Assembly: GCA_964405075.1 (NCBI GenBank)
Contig: CAYOMP010000032.1
Coordinates: forward strand, 1 to 24,738
DNA from: CAYOMP01 sp964405075
GTDB lineage: Bacteria > Bacillota > Clostridia > Lachnospirales > Lachnospiraceae
Direction: 5' to 3'
DNA length: 24,738 bases
This document shows positions 15,551-23,009 of the stretch, piece by piece (positions within the stretch are counted from its first letter, which is position 1; each line of letters starts with the position of its first letter). The notes under the pieces are model-generated. The model did no database searches and had not been told where the DNA came from. It saw only the letters and a list, made by a program, of their open reading frames with translations. Position numbers and translations under genes: made by a program.

Positions 15551-16210
15551 CTATATATTCAAATACTGCTCAAAGCTATCCATATCCTGTTGTAAATCCT
15601 CTAAAAATCTATTCACATGATATCCATCTGTTGTAGCATGATGACATGTCATAGAAAGAGGCATAAATGTTTTGCCATCTTTTTCAAAAAATTTTCCTGC
15701 TTCTACTGACGGGAAATAATATGGCTTATTCTCATAACTATGAACAGCAAAATGCTCAAAACTAACCCAAGGAATGCAAGAAACAGTATACGCATTAGGT
15801 GGAGGTGGTATCTGAGACTGACAAAGTACTCCATGATTTTCTCCATACTGCTTCTGGTTATCCAAATATGCATTATAAAATGTTAAAAAGCTATCACTAT
15901 ACTCTGTCCACATTAAAGAAAACGTACAATCGTCTTTATGAAATGAGGCGTACAATGGTGTTAATGTATCATAATATCCCACCACTTCTTCCTTTTCTGC
16001 TACCTTAAATTCAATCTGACGATTCAAATTTTTAGTCACAAGCCATAAATACGCCGGAAAAAATTTCATATCAGCATTTTTAATTACCTGCTTAAGCTTT
16101 GTCACATCAATATTACTGGTAAGTGAATATCCTGTTGGAGCCATCTTTGTAAAGTAATAAAACATTTGACTACGTGGCCATCCATTTAAATCAATAGGTG
16201 TAAATTTCAT
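15551..16210 (-). CDS. Chloramphenicol acetyltransferase-like acyltransferase
   Basis: A 219-residue CatA-fold enzyme from the ATG at 16210. The catalytic motif CHHATTDGYHVNRFLEDLQ (HHxxxDG) is intact near the C-terminus, and the N-terminal MKFTPIDLNGWPRSQMFYYF is typical. The family moves acetyl groups from acetyl-CoA to a hydroxyl, with chloramphenicol as the classic acceptor; whether this copy gives resistance is unknown, since many chromosomal relatives use other acceptors. The frame is open to a TTG (16231), but AAAGGAG lies 7 nt before the ATG, so the ATG is chosen. It follows the XRE-desulfoferrodoxin gene by 21 nt and is in the same operon, so that regulator probably controls it. Confidence 0.9.
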   Translation of the reverse strand: MKFTPIDLNGWPRSQMFYYFTKMAPTGYSLTSNIDVTKLKQVIKNADMKFFPAYLWLVTKNLNRQIEFKVAEKEEVVGYYDTLTPLYASFHKDDCTFSLMWTEYSDSFLTFYNAYLDNQKQYGENHGVLCQSQIPPPPNAYTVSCIPWVSFEHFAVHSYENKPYYFPSVEAGKFFEKDGKTFMPLSMTCHHATTDGYHVNRFLEDLQQDMDSFEQYLNI

Positions 16211-16231
16211 TTTCCCACTCCTTTCATCCAA

Positions 16232-16816
16232 CTAAATCATCTGATAGAATAATCCATGCTGGGTACAATACCAAAGGAGCATTCCATGAGAAAAAAATGG
16301 AATACGTGTTTCCAAATCCCATTCCGGATATTTCTTTTGTAAGATTAATGTATCACCTGTTAAAAATGCCACAAATGCAATATAATGTTCCCTTGTCATC
16401 TGGTGCGATGATGAAACGAAGTATTCATGCTCTATTTGACTTACGCATAATTTTTCAGACTCTGTAGCCTTTTTCAAAGGAAGCGGTTCTAACTTTTTCC
16501 CACAACAGCTTACTTGTGCTTTTCCAGTAGCCGTCAATAAATTGCCACATTCCGGACATACATAAAATTTCATTTTTTTCATATTTCCAACTATTGGCTC
16601 ATTAGGACACAACTCTCCTGTCAAAAGAGCTTCCAAATCAACCTCTAAAATAGAAGACAGCTTTGGAATCAAGGACAAATCCGGAGCCCCCATACCTCTT
16701 TCCCACTTTGAAACTGCCTTATCGCTTATATTCATTTTGTCTGCTAATTGTTGTTGTGTTAAATGTTTATTTTTTCTTAAACTGCGGATTACTCCGCCTA
16801 CTTTTTCCTGATTCAT
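16232..16816 (-). CDS. XRE regulator fused to a desulfoferrodoxin-like module
   Basis: A 194-residue protein. An N-terminal XRE helix-turn-helix (LTQQQLADKMNISDKAVSKW, then RGMGAPDLSLIPKLSSIL) is joined to a desulfoferrodoxin-like region. Counting from the upstream in-frame ATG at 16822, the region contains C89, C92, C106 and C107 in CPECG and SCCGKKLEPL, a desulforedoxin-type metal site. It continues with a superoxide-reductase-like part: H140 and H146 in SHQMTREHYI, then C186 and H189 in YCTQHGLF. One further expected His is unclear (H132 may serve). Such a protein could sense iron, oxygen or superoxide; that is inference. GGAGG stands 9 nt before ATG 16816 but only 3 nt before the one at 16822, so 16816 is chosen. 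It precedes the acetyltransferase gene in one operon. Confidence 0.88.
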   Translation of the reverse strand: MNQEKVGGVIRSLRKNKHLTQQQLADKMNISDKAVSKWERGMGAPDLSLIPKLSSILEVDLEALLTGELCPNEPIVGNMKKMKFYVCPECGNLLTATGKAQVSCCGKKLEPLPLKKATESEKLCVSQIEHEYFVSSSHQMTREHYIAFVAFLTGDTLILQKKYPEWDLETRIPFFSHGMLLWYCTQHGLFYQMI

Positions 16817-16837
16817 ATACATTTACCTCCTGGCAAC

Positions 16838-16908
16838 ATTATACAATGCCTGTAGCCAAAATCATATAAACGCTCCGTAGACTTGCATTACTATTTTCCA
16901 AAATAGTA
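16838..16908 (-). promoter_or_regulatory. Promoter region and palindrome of the XRE/acetyltransferase operon
   Basis: A perfect 20-bp palindrome, TACTATTTTCCAAAATAGTA except for its two central bases, lies at 16889-16908. Its position 73-92 nt before the XRE start fits an operator for the regulator it precedes. A TATAAT (16838-16843, minus strand) close to the gene is a likely -10, although a matching -35 is not clear. The palindrome might also terminate the SRPBCC-side DNA, but no T run follows. Confidence 0.5.
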
Positions 16909-16959
16909 TCAACTTCTTTCTTATGACTATATTTACAAAATCCACATTTAACATTTTCT

Positions 16960-17352
16960 TTAGCTTAACGCCTTTTTTAAATCTGCAATATATGTTGACT
17001 GTTGTTTTTTCAAATATAACTTAACAAAGGGTTTCAAAAACATTTTTTTTGCAACTACATTTTCTGTAAAGTCAATTTCTGTTATCCCATTCTTTTCTGA
17101 AAAAATACCTGTCCAATGACCTTTCATATTATCATTTTCCATATCAAATTCCCAACGTTTATAAGGCTCTATCGCTGTAACCATAAAGGTAGTAGCATAG
17201 CCTTCCTTTGTATACTCAATAAATTGTTTTTCATTTAGAACTGCAATTTTGCTTATATCACTTCTCCATGAATAATTCTCAAGTGACGTTACAGTTTCCC
17301 ATATCTTCTCAACTCCACACTCAAAAGTAACTCTTATATTTGCTATTGCCAT
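16960..17352 (-). CDS. SRPBCC family protein
   Basis: A 130-residue protein of the START/Bet v1-like SRPBCC fold, which makes a hydrophobic pocket. Signs are the opening strand MAIANIRVTFECGVEKIWETVTSLENYSWRSDI, the middle YKRWEFDMENDNMKGHWTGIF, then the TEIDFTENV strand and a long C-terminal helix (PFVKLYLKKQQSTYIADLKKAL). The ligand is unknown. AAGGAGG is 5 nt before ATG. It lies 140 nt after a chemoreceptor gene. A 16-bp hairpin stands 23 nt before the start and leaves little room for an independent promoter, so expression may depend on readthrough of the upstream terminator. Confidence 0.8.
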   Translation of the reverse strand: MAIANIRVTFECGVEKIWETVTSLENYSWRSDISKIAVLNEKQFIEYTKEGYATTFMVTAIEPYKRWEFDMENDNMKGHWTGIFSEKNGITEIDFTENVVAKKMFLKPFVKLYLKKQQSTYIADLKKALS

Positions 17353-17375
17353 ATGTTCCTCCTTAAAAAATATTC

Positions 17376-17423
17376 AACCCATTAAATCTAAATTAATAGA
17401 CATCAACTTAGATTTAATGGGTT
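17376..17423 (-). terminator. Strong hairpin between the chemoreceptor and SRPBCC genes
   Basis: AACCCATTAAATCTAA (17376-17391) and TTAGATTTAATGGGTT (17408-17423) are perfect 16-bp arms around a 16-nt loop. On the minus strand the hairpin is followed by GAATATTTTTT, so it can terminate the chemoreceptor transcript. It ends only 23 nt before the SRPBCC start codon and just ahead of its ribosome site, an unusual position that also suits an attenuator. Confidence 0.75.
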
Positions 17424-17492
17424 AAGCAATAAATCATAACTTTTGCACAGCATTATACAAAATCAAAGCCCATAACATCCGAAACCAATTTA

Positions 17493-19001
17493 TTATTCTT
17501 CTGCCAATTGCTCTGCCATCTCCTGTATCCGTGTTACCATTTCTACAAGCTTTTCTGTTCCCTTGCTGCTTTCTAATGTGGCAGACGTTACCTGCTCTAC
17601 TGCATTTAGGTTCAAGTCAGTATTCTTATGTACAAAATGCATCGCATCTGCTACTTGCTTTCCACTGTCAAGTATCTGTTTTGCAATTATGTCTAACTGG
17701 TCAATTTGCTTTGACATTTCTTCGTTGGATACAGTAATAATATTGGTTGACTCCTCCGCTTCTTTAATCTGCGCTAATCCATTTTCTGTCAAATTTGTAC
17801 TACATTCCATAGCTACTACTGACTGCTCTGTATTTTTCACAACCTCATGAATAATTCGTTCAATATCATTTACTGCCACCTGCGTCTGTTCAGACAACTT
17901 TTGAATCTCTCCTGCTACAACAGCAAATCCTTTTCCCTGTTCGCCGGCTCTTGCAGCCTCTATAGTTGCATTTAACGCTAATAGTTTTGTCTGAGTAGAA
18001 ATTTCTGTAATAGTTTGAATTATTCCTACAATTTCCTTTGATTCTTCTCCTAATGTCTGAATAATACTCATACTTTCTTTAGCACTATCTGAAATCTGTA
18101 CCATACTGTCAGTAGCCATATCCATAGTATTCTGATTTTTTTCTGAAAGCTGCTTTATTCTTGTTGCCGCCTCTGCAAGTGCATTACTCATATTTTCCAA
18201 ATGATCCATCTGATTAGTAATATCATCCAAGCTTCCATTGATATTAGTAATCTGCTCTGCATTTTCCCTTGTTCCACGCATAATTTCTTCGGTTTCTGCA
18301 GCAATTTGCTGATTTGTAGCGTTAGATTGTTGCGACATACCTGCCAATTCCTCTACAAGATTTTGAAGCTGAACTGATACCATATGGTTTTGCTGTCTAA
18401 GTCTGCTCATTTTTTCAAACATTTCCTTTTGTTCTTCTGCTCCCATCAGATTCCCCAACATATCTGCAGTTCTTGAACATAACATAGTAAAAATAGCTGC
18501 TATACTTATAATAGAAAATGCTCTTGGCACAATTGCAAATATTAACACTTTCTGTAATGTCATAAAATTCAAATCTGGTAAAGTATTCAAACCAAATCCC
18601 AATAACTGTCCAAGTGATGCCGCCAATACTGCCAACACTGTAGCAAAAACATTCAGCCTCATAGAAAAATACAAGCTTGCAATTGCTATACCATATATAT
18701 AAATAATTGGTGCATGATATGTAAGTGTCGTAGTAATTAACAAAACAAATATTGATGAACTGACAACATTTACATATTTCATGTATGCTGCACTTTTGTT
18801 TCCTAATTTTATCATCAGAGTAGGAAACCACAAAATCAAAGAGCCTACAATATAAGCAACAGTCATAACCTTTGTAGGAACAACAAATATTCCAACAACA
18901 TTTAATATATAAATCAAAGTAAATACAAGAAATGTAATCCTCATTACCTTTGCTGCTATTACATTTGCACTTTCTTCATTCTTTATCAATACACTATTCA
19001 T
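17493..19001 (-). CDS. Chemoreceptor-like protein with polytopic membrane N-terminus
   Basis: A 502-residue methyl-accepting chemotaxis-type protein. The first 190 residues form about six membrane helices with hardly any outer loop (examples: ITFLVFTLIYILNVVGIFVV, AYIVGSLILWFPTLMI, VLLITTTLTYHAPIIYIYG), so a signal would be read in or at the membrane. The cytoplasmic part is long coiled coil with the conserved hairpin tip TKLLALNATIEAARAG followed by GKGFAVVAGEIQKLS. There is no HAMP domain obvious to me. The frame opens at TTG (19010), but GGAGG is only 2 nt from it and 10 nt from ATG 19001, so ATG is chosen. A tetR gene lies 112 nt upstream on the same strand. Confidence 0.93.
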   Translation of the reverse strand: MNSVLIKNEESANVIAAKVMRITFLVFTLIYILNVVGIFVVPTKVMTVAYIVGSLILWFPTLMIKLGNKSAAYMKYVNVVSSSIFVLLITTTLTYHAPIIYIYGIAIASLYFSMRLNVFATVLAVLAASLGQLLGFGLNTLPDLNFMTLQKVLIFAIVPRAFSIISIAAIFTMLCSRTADMLGNLMGAEEQKEMFEKMSRLRQQNHMVSVQLQNLVEELAGMSQQSNATNQQIAAETEEIMRGTRENAEQITNINGSLDDITNQMDHLENMSNALAEAATRIKQLSEKNQNTMDMATDSMVQISDSAKESMSIIQTLGEESKEIVGIIQTITEISTQTKLLALNATIEAARAGEQGKGFAVVAGEIQKLSEQTQVAVNDIERIIHEVVKNTEQSVVAMECSTNLTENGLAQIKEAEESTNIITVSNEEMSKQIDQLDIIAKQILDSGKQVADAMHFVHKNTDLNLNAVEQVTSATLESSKGTEKLVEMVTRIQEMAEQLAEE

Positions 19002-19112
19002 TTTTATCAAACCTCCATAAAAAATATTCTTCTCCTTAGCAAAACCCTTTATCCTGTTCCATTTTCACACTTTAGTTAACTCTATCAACCCCTTTTACAA
19101 TTTCATAACCCA

Positions 19113-19721
19113 CTATTTCTTTTCTATTATTCCCCCAAAATTTTCCTTATATTGTCCTGATTTAATTATGCTAAGTTCTCCTTGAAATTCCATAGTTAAC
19201 AGTTGTGAAATATGCTCCTTTGAAAACTGACAAATTTTATTTGCTGCAAATACACAAAGTGAAAATGTATGAATCCAAACCTGTTCAAACAGTACCCTTG
19301 CTTCTTCCTCTGTTAAGTCGTAATCCTTTTTAAGCACCTCTATGCAAACATCAACAGTTTCCCCAAGTCCATTTAACATATCATCAAAGGTATTACATTC
19401 TTCATTCTCTTGCATATACAAAATTCTAAAAAGTTTTGGTTCCTTTGTGGCAAATTCAATCATCTTCATTCCAAACTGCTTAAATGCAGGTGTATAATTT
19501 ACTGCGTCTGAAACATATCCTTCAAACTCTTGCATTGCAAGCTTTCTTACTTCCTGCTTTACTTCATCCATATTTTTAAATAATGTAAAAACAGGTGTAG
19601 CAGACATTCCAAGTCTTTTCCCAATCTCTCTTGCAGTTACAGACTCAAACCCCATTTCTCTGGTCATTTCCAATACAACTTTTATAACTTCTTCTCTTGT
19701 ATATTTTGGCTTTGGAGGCAT
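19113..19721 (-). CDS. TetR family regulator upstream of the polytopic chemoreceptor
   Basis: A 202-residue TetR regulator. The DNA-binding domain is EEVIKVVLEMTREMGFESVTAREIGKRLGMSATPVFTLFKNMDEVKQEV (residues 9-57); the usual Tyr-x-x-Phe recognition segment is replaced by FTLFKN. A C-terminal helical domain carries WIHTFSLCVFAANKI, of the TetR_C type often seen in Firmicutes. GAAAGGAG is 7 nt before ATG. A promoter and repeated operator half-sites lie upstream, so it is probably autoregulated. The chemoreceptor gene follows after 111 nt on the same strand and is likely its partner. Confidence 0.92.
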   Translation of the reverse strand: MPPKPKYTREEVIKVVLEMTREMGFESVTAREIGKRLGMSATPVFTLFKNMDEVKQEVRKLAMQEFEGYVSDAVNYTPAFKQFGMKMIEFATKEPKLFRILYMQENEECNTFDDMLNGLGETVDVCIEVLKKDYDLTEEEARVLFEQVWIHTFSLCVFAANKICQFSKEHISQLLTMEFQGELSIIKSGQYKENFGGIIEKK

Positions 19722-19744
19722 AACAAAGCTCCTTTCTGTTAAAA

Positions 19745-19809
19745 AACAGCGTTATATATCACTGTTATATATCATTGTTTTATTATAACATAAATCATAT
19801 ATTAATCAA
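19745..19809 (-). promoter_or_regulatory. tetR promoter with repeated operator
   Basis: On the minus strand TTGATT (19804-19809), a 16-bp spacer and TATAAT (19782-19787) form a good promoter. Just downstream, over the start site, are two tandem copies of a GTTATATATCA unit (19751-19761 and 19764-19774, the second preceded by T of CTG). The block is bounded by AACAG (19745-19749), CTGTT (19762-19766) and a related ATTGTT (19774-19779), giving AACAG...CTGTT inverted repeats. This is a plausible autoregulatory TetR operator. Confidence 0.7.
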
Positions 19810-19874
19810 GAAGCAACAATCCAGAAGGAAACCCTATATTTCCTTATCTGTTCTGATAAAATGTTCTAAAAACT

Positions 19875-19895
19875 AAAAAAGGTCAATTGGACCTT
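19875..19895 (-). terminator. Weak terminator-like hairpin
   Basis: On the minus strand AAGGTC-CAATT-GACCTT is followed by TTTTAGTTTTTAG. It could be a second stop for transcripts from the DUF2798 gene or an insulator before the tetR promoter. The 19810-20030 region otherwise holds no gene that I can see. Confidence 0.4.
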
Positions 19896-20030
19896 GTTGT
19901 CATATGCTTGTCAACAAAATTCCGGTAAAAATACCAGAAAAAAATATGTTACCTAAATTGCGGCCGTTTGTTACTATGTTCGTGATATGTATGCTCAAAA
20001 TTTTAACCTCATTTTCATTTTAACAAATTG

Positions 20031-20087
20031 AAAATAAACAAAATCGCTACACAATAGCCTGTCAAAGCCATTAAGTAACGATTTTGT
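20031..20087 (-). terminator. Terminator of the DUF2798 gene
   Basis: ACAAAATCGCTAC (20038-20050) and GTAACGATTTTGT (20075-20087) are inverted with one G-U wobble, giving a 13-bp stem around a 24-nt loop. On the minus strand TTATTTTC follows. It is 92 nt beyond the stop codon at 20179. Confidence 0.75.
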
Positions 20088-20178
20088 CTAATTAGAATTA
20101 TTGTCCTTTCAAATCCACATTTTTTTCTTGAATTTCATCCATTCTTCTAAAAGTGTCTGCAATCGCTTCCTACTCATT

Positions 20179-20757
20179 CTACGGACATTCTGGCAATTCG
20201 TTCGAGTTACGGGCAGCAATATCCTTTGCAAAAATTTTTCCAAATACCCATCTCACCAAAGGCTGAATGAAAAAAATTTGAGAAAAGAAAGCAAAGGGGA
20301 AATTTAAACACACTAACTTTATCCAATTCGCAAAGAGTGTGAAAAAATTAAATCCTGCATAGTATGGATAATACATCCATGCAGCTAAAAAGCTCATTAA
20401 CGGACACATAATGAGTACTGTACAACTAATTATAACCGTTTCGAATATCATAGGGTGGTTTTTCTTTGGATCAAACATCTTACAAGCCATTTTAAATGAA
20501 AACGGACTTCCTATTACACATTCAAGCGTATATGCACAGCAAAACTCTATAAGTATAACTGACCATATGGGAAGCATGTTTCCAAACATATACACCCCAC
20601 CTTGAGCATTAATTGCATGAAGCACACTATCTGCATCATTTATCTGCATCAAAGTGTTTCCATTAACAACATAAAGACTGTAAAACACATATCCATGTAC
20701 GGTTACTAATACTGTGAGGAAGGCAAACACCATCCTCTGAAATTGATTTCTTGGCAT
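20179..20757 (-). CDS. DUF2798 family membrane protein
   Basis: A 192-residue polytopic protein with four membrane helices: MVFAFLTVLVTVHGYVFYSL, MLPIWSVILIEFCCAYTLEC, VIISCTVLIMCPLMSFLAAW, and WIKLVCLNFPFAFFSQIFFI. It has the features of DUF2798: an N-terminal NQFQRMVFAFL, the DPKKNHP loop, MCPLMS in helix 3, and LNFPFAFFSQIF followed by PLVRWVF. The function is unknown. AAGGAGGAG is 9 nt before ATG. Dispersed repeat copy 3 lies directly before its ribosome site, so it belongs to the 5' leader or carries the promoter. It stands alone and has its own terminator. Confidence 0.87.
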   Translation of the reverse strand: MPRNQFQRMVFAFLTVLVTVHGYVFYSLYVVNGNTLMQINDADSVLHAINAQGGVYMFGNMLPIWSVILIEFCCAYTLECVIGSPFSFKMACKMFDPKKNHPMIFETVIISCTVLIMCPLMSFLAAWMYYPYYAGFNFFTLFANWIKLVCLNFPFAFFSQIFFIQPLVRWVFGKIFAKDIAARNSNELPECP

Positions 20758-20780
20758 ATTAATTTCTCCTCCTTTTCAAA

Positions 20781-20867
20781 TGAGAAACACGCTTTGCGAG
20801 TTTCGTTAGTTTCGCGGCACTCGTCGAAAACCTATGTAAACATAATTTTCTCGTTGCTCGCGTAAAC
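20781..20867 (-). repeat. Dispersed repeat, copy 3, before the DUF2798 gene
   Basis: Third copy, in the same orientation as those at 149-235 and 3066-3153. It carries GAAACACGCTTTGCGAGTTT, GTTAGTTTCGCGGC, ACTCGTCGAAAACCTATG and TAAACATAATTTTCTCGTTG. Its ends include GAGAAA/TTTCTC, and GCGAG/CTCGC lie inside. Its minus strand reads as a false peptide (HRFSTSAAKLTKLAKRVSH) like that made by copy 2. It ends about 15 nt before the ribosome site of the DUF2798 gene. Confidence 0.8.
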
Positions 20868-21064
20868 AAAAAGACACATATGGGGCAATTACGTATCTGA
20901 CGGATATTTTTATCTCTATAAATTACATATTTACCGTGATCAGATTTACGTGTTGCACACCACATGTGTCGTTTATGTTAATTTTTATCCTTTGATATTC
21001 TATCACATTTATAGAATTGATGTAAGTCAAAATTATAAGTTGTAGAATTGTTTTGGGAAATATA

Positions 21065-21324
21065 AATATAGACTTTTCTTTTCTAACATAGACACAACAA
21101 CATATAATATTATCATTAATTTAAAAGAATCAGAATAAATGCAATGAAGAACTGTGCGAGCTACTCGTTACTTGATTCTTGCAAACCTATGTGCAGCAAG
21201 AATCTTATGTAACGTAAGCAAGCGAGACCAAGCGAAAGAGGGTTCTGAATGCATTGTTCTGATTCAATTTAAATTAATATCAAAATAGTAAATGTGTCTG
21301 TGTTGTCAAAGAAAAGTCTATATT
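21065..21324. mobile_element. Foldback element, MITE-like, 260 bp
   Basis: The ends are a 17-bp perfect inverted repeat (AATATAGACTTTTCTTT at 21065-21081; its reverse complement ends at 21324). The match continues imperfectly inward: GACACA, TTAATTTAAA and GAATCAGAA occur on both arms. The centre is a 9-bp perfect pair GATTCTTGC (21174-21182) / GCAAGAATC (21196-21204) around a 13-nt loop. The whole unit can thus fold as one long imperfect hairpin. It has no protein gene. No clear target duplication is seen, so it may be a MITE, a bacterial foldback repeat or a structured RNA. Confidence 0.65.
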
Positions 21325-21656
21325 AATACACAAACAAAGAATTAACTCGACAAATTATATTTTTTTAATCCTTATCTATAGAATGTTCCTAGTAAATTAC
21401 ATCCACTTTATCCTCCAAGCTTACCTTTATTGATATCCCATCCAGCTCATTCAACTTTTCCATCTGCGTCCTCCAACAGTTTTTGTAATGCATACATTAG
21501 CAAGAATACTTACCTTCTCATCCATTCTTTCCTGCCAGATCCTTTCAATACCCCAAAAGATACATCTCATAAATTTACAGTATCCTTAATATCCCTGCAA
21601 AGATAAAGCATAAAAACGGATAAATAATAAGTCGCATCAATTAATAATAAATCCAG
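21325..21656. other. Intergenic DNA without an intact gene
   Basis: No intact gene is seen. On the minus strand there are short protein-like runs in shifting frames around 21395-21540 (for example MEKLNELDGISIKVSLEDKV ending at a stop near 21393). They may be remains of a decayed gene, but they match no family that I recognise. Confidence 0.35.
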
Positions 21657-21818
21657 TCAAAACATCATAGCAAAAAATGACAGAAGTATGTGAGCAATTA
21701 TCTGCTTGTACTTAGGCGATTCCGGATGATTGGCGATTTTCTCTCTTATACCTTACGGAAAAAATGCAACACCAAAGCCTGTTTTGTCAATGGACTTGGT
21801 TCTTTCTTTGGAGAAATC
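21657..21818 (-). pseudogene. Possible gene remnant downstream of the DMT transporter
   Basis: A minus-strand frame reads as protein-like text broken by one TAA at 21753-21755: before it TKSIDKTGFGVAFFP, after it GIREKIANHPESPKYKQIIA and a hydrophobic end. It has no start codon or ribosome site. It could be the end of a lost gene. I cannot assign a family, and chance cannot be ruled out. Confidence 0.3.
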
Positions 21819-21826
21819 TCAATTTC

Positions 21827-22882
21827 TTACATCCCTGTAATATGTGCTAATCTATGTCTTTCACTGTTCATAAAATCCTTATGATTATGCTTATGTTCTT
21901 TTGATTCCACGAAATGATTATGCTTATGTTCATGCGTAATTATATGAGTATGTGTGGTGCCATCATGAGTATGTCTAATCGCATGAAAATGTTCATGAGT
22001 ATGATAATTTACCATAGTATCGTATACTACAAAGGCACTTCCTATCAGCATAAATACCATGGCTACAAAATATCCCCATAGAATTCTCTCTCCATTAACA
22101 ACAAACGCAAGAAATGCCCCTATAAATGGTGCAATCGCATAATAAGCACTTGTCTTAGATGCACCCAAATCTCTTTGAGCTCTAATATAAAGAAAAATAC
22201 TAAGCCCATATGCTACAAATCCTAATATCATTGCAGATAGAATATATTTTACATCTGGAAGTAGCTCTCCTTTAACCATTGCTACCAGAAAAGAACCTCC
22301 ACCCGAAAAAACACCTTTCAATACAACAATCTCATAGGTACTCTTATCAGAAATTTTTCTCGTGCAATTATTCTCCAATCCCCAACACGATGTTGCTAAA
22401 ATAACAAATAGTGAGCCATAAGAAAATTGTAAACTTACACTTCCTTCAAATGAAAGAATAATACTTGAAAGAGTAATAAAGGCTATCGCAATCCAAAGTT
22501 CTCTTGATACAGATTCCTTAAAAATCAAAAGCGCTATAACTGTTGTTACAACAATTTCAAAATTTCCAAGTAAAGATGCATTTGATGCAGAACCAATGTT
22601 GATACCAATCATAAGGAATATCGGAGCCAGCATATCCAAAATTATCATGCTGATTGTATATGGCAAATCTTTTTTTGTAAGTCTCTCTGTTCTGTCTTCC
22701 TTCTTTATGTGAAATAAATACATGATTCCTACGCCAAAACCTGCACCTATATATAGAAACGCAGCCATGAATGTGGCTGGCACATCATTAAGCAAAATTT
22801 TTGAAAAAGGCGTATTTATTGCATAAAATACAGCAGCCAACAGTGCATATATAACTGCTACAACACTTTTATTCTTTGTCAC
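21827..22882 (-). CDS. DMT/EamA family transporter with a His-rich C-terminal tail
   Basis: A 351-residue member of the drug/metabolite transporter superfamily. The first 290 residues form about ten membrane helices in two EamA repeats (for example VVAVIYALLAAVFYAINTPF, and the second-repeat LGASKTSAYYAIAPFIGAFLA). The last 58 residues, after YDTMVNYHT, are hydrophilic and hold about 17 His in HxH runs (THEHFHAIRHTH, THTHIITHEHKHNHF, EHKHNHKD). Such tails commonly bind Zn, Ni, Co or Cu; a metal-related role is inference. The start is GTG with AAGGAG 9 nt upstream. It follows the methyltransferase gene after 127 nt on the same strand. A DtxR-like operator lies further upstream at 23962. Confidence 0.88.
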   Translation of the reverse strand: MTKNKSVVAVIYALLAAVFYAINTPFSKILLNDVPATFMAAFLYIGAGFGVGIMYLFHIKKEDRTERLTKKDLPYTISMIILDMLAPIFLMIGINIGSASNASLLGNFEIVVTTVIALLIFKESVSRELWIAIAFITLSSIILSFEGSVSLQFSYGSLFVILATSCWGLENNCTRKISDKSTYEIVVLKGVFSGGGSFLVAMVKGELLPDVKYILSAMILGFVAYGLSIFLYIRAQRDLGASKTSAYYAIAPFIGAFLAFVVNGERILWGYFVAMVFMLIGSAFVVYDTMVNYHTHEHFHAIRHTHDGTTHTHIITHEHKHNHFVESKEHKHNHKDFMNSERHRLAHITGM

Positions 22883-23009
22883 TTACACCATCTCCTTATA
22901 TATCAGTAAAAAATCCAAATTGGTGATATCCTTCGTAGCCTTTCGTTTCAGTAAAACAATGCTGGCATATGGATTAATTACAAAATCAATATTATTTTCA
23001 TTCGTTCTT

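Noticed and set aside
15551..16210. Acquired chloramphenicol resistance gene on a mobile element
   Set aside because: The enzyme fold is clear, but there are no transposase or recombinase genes, and it shares an operon with a native-looking XRE regulator; resistance cannot be claimed from sequence.
20759..20965. 68-codon minus-strand frame before the DUF2798 gene
   Set aside because: Most of it is the reverse of repeat copy 3 and it has no ribosome site or family match.
21690..21884. 64-codon plus-strand frame
   Set aside because: It overlaps the 3' end of the DMT gene, lacks a ribosome site and has no recognisable features.
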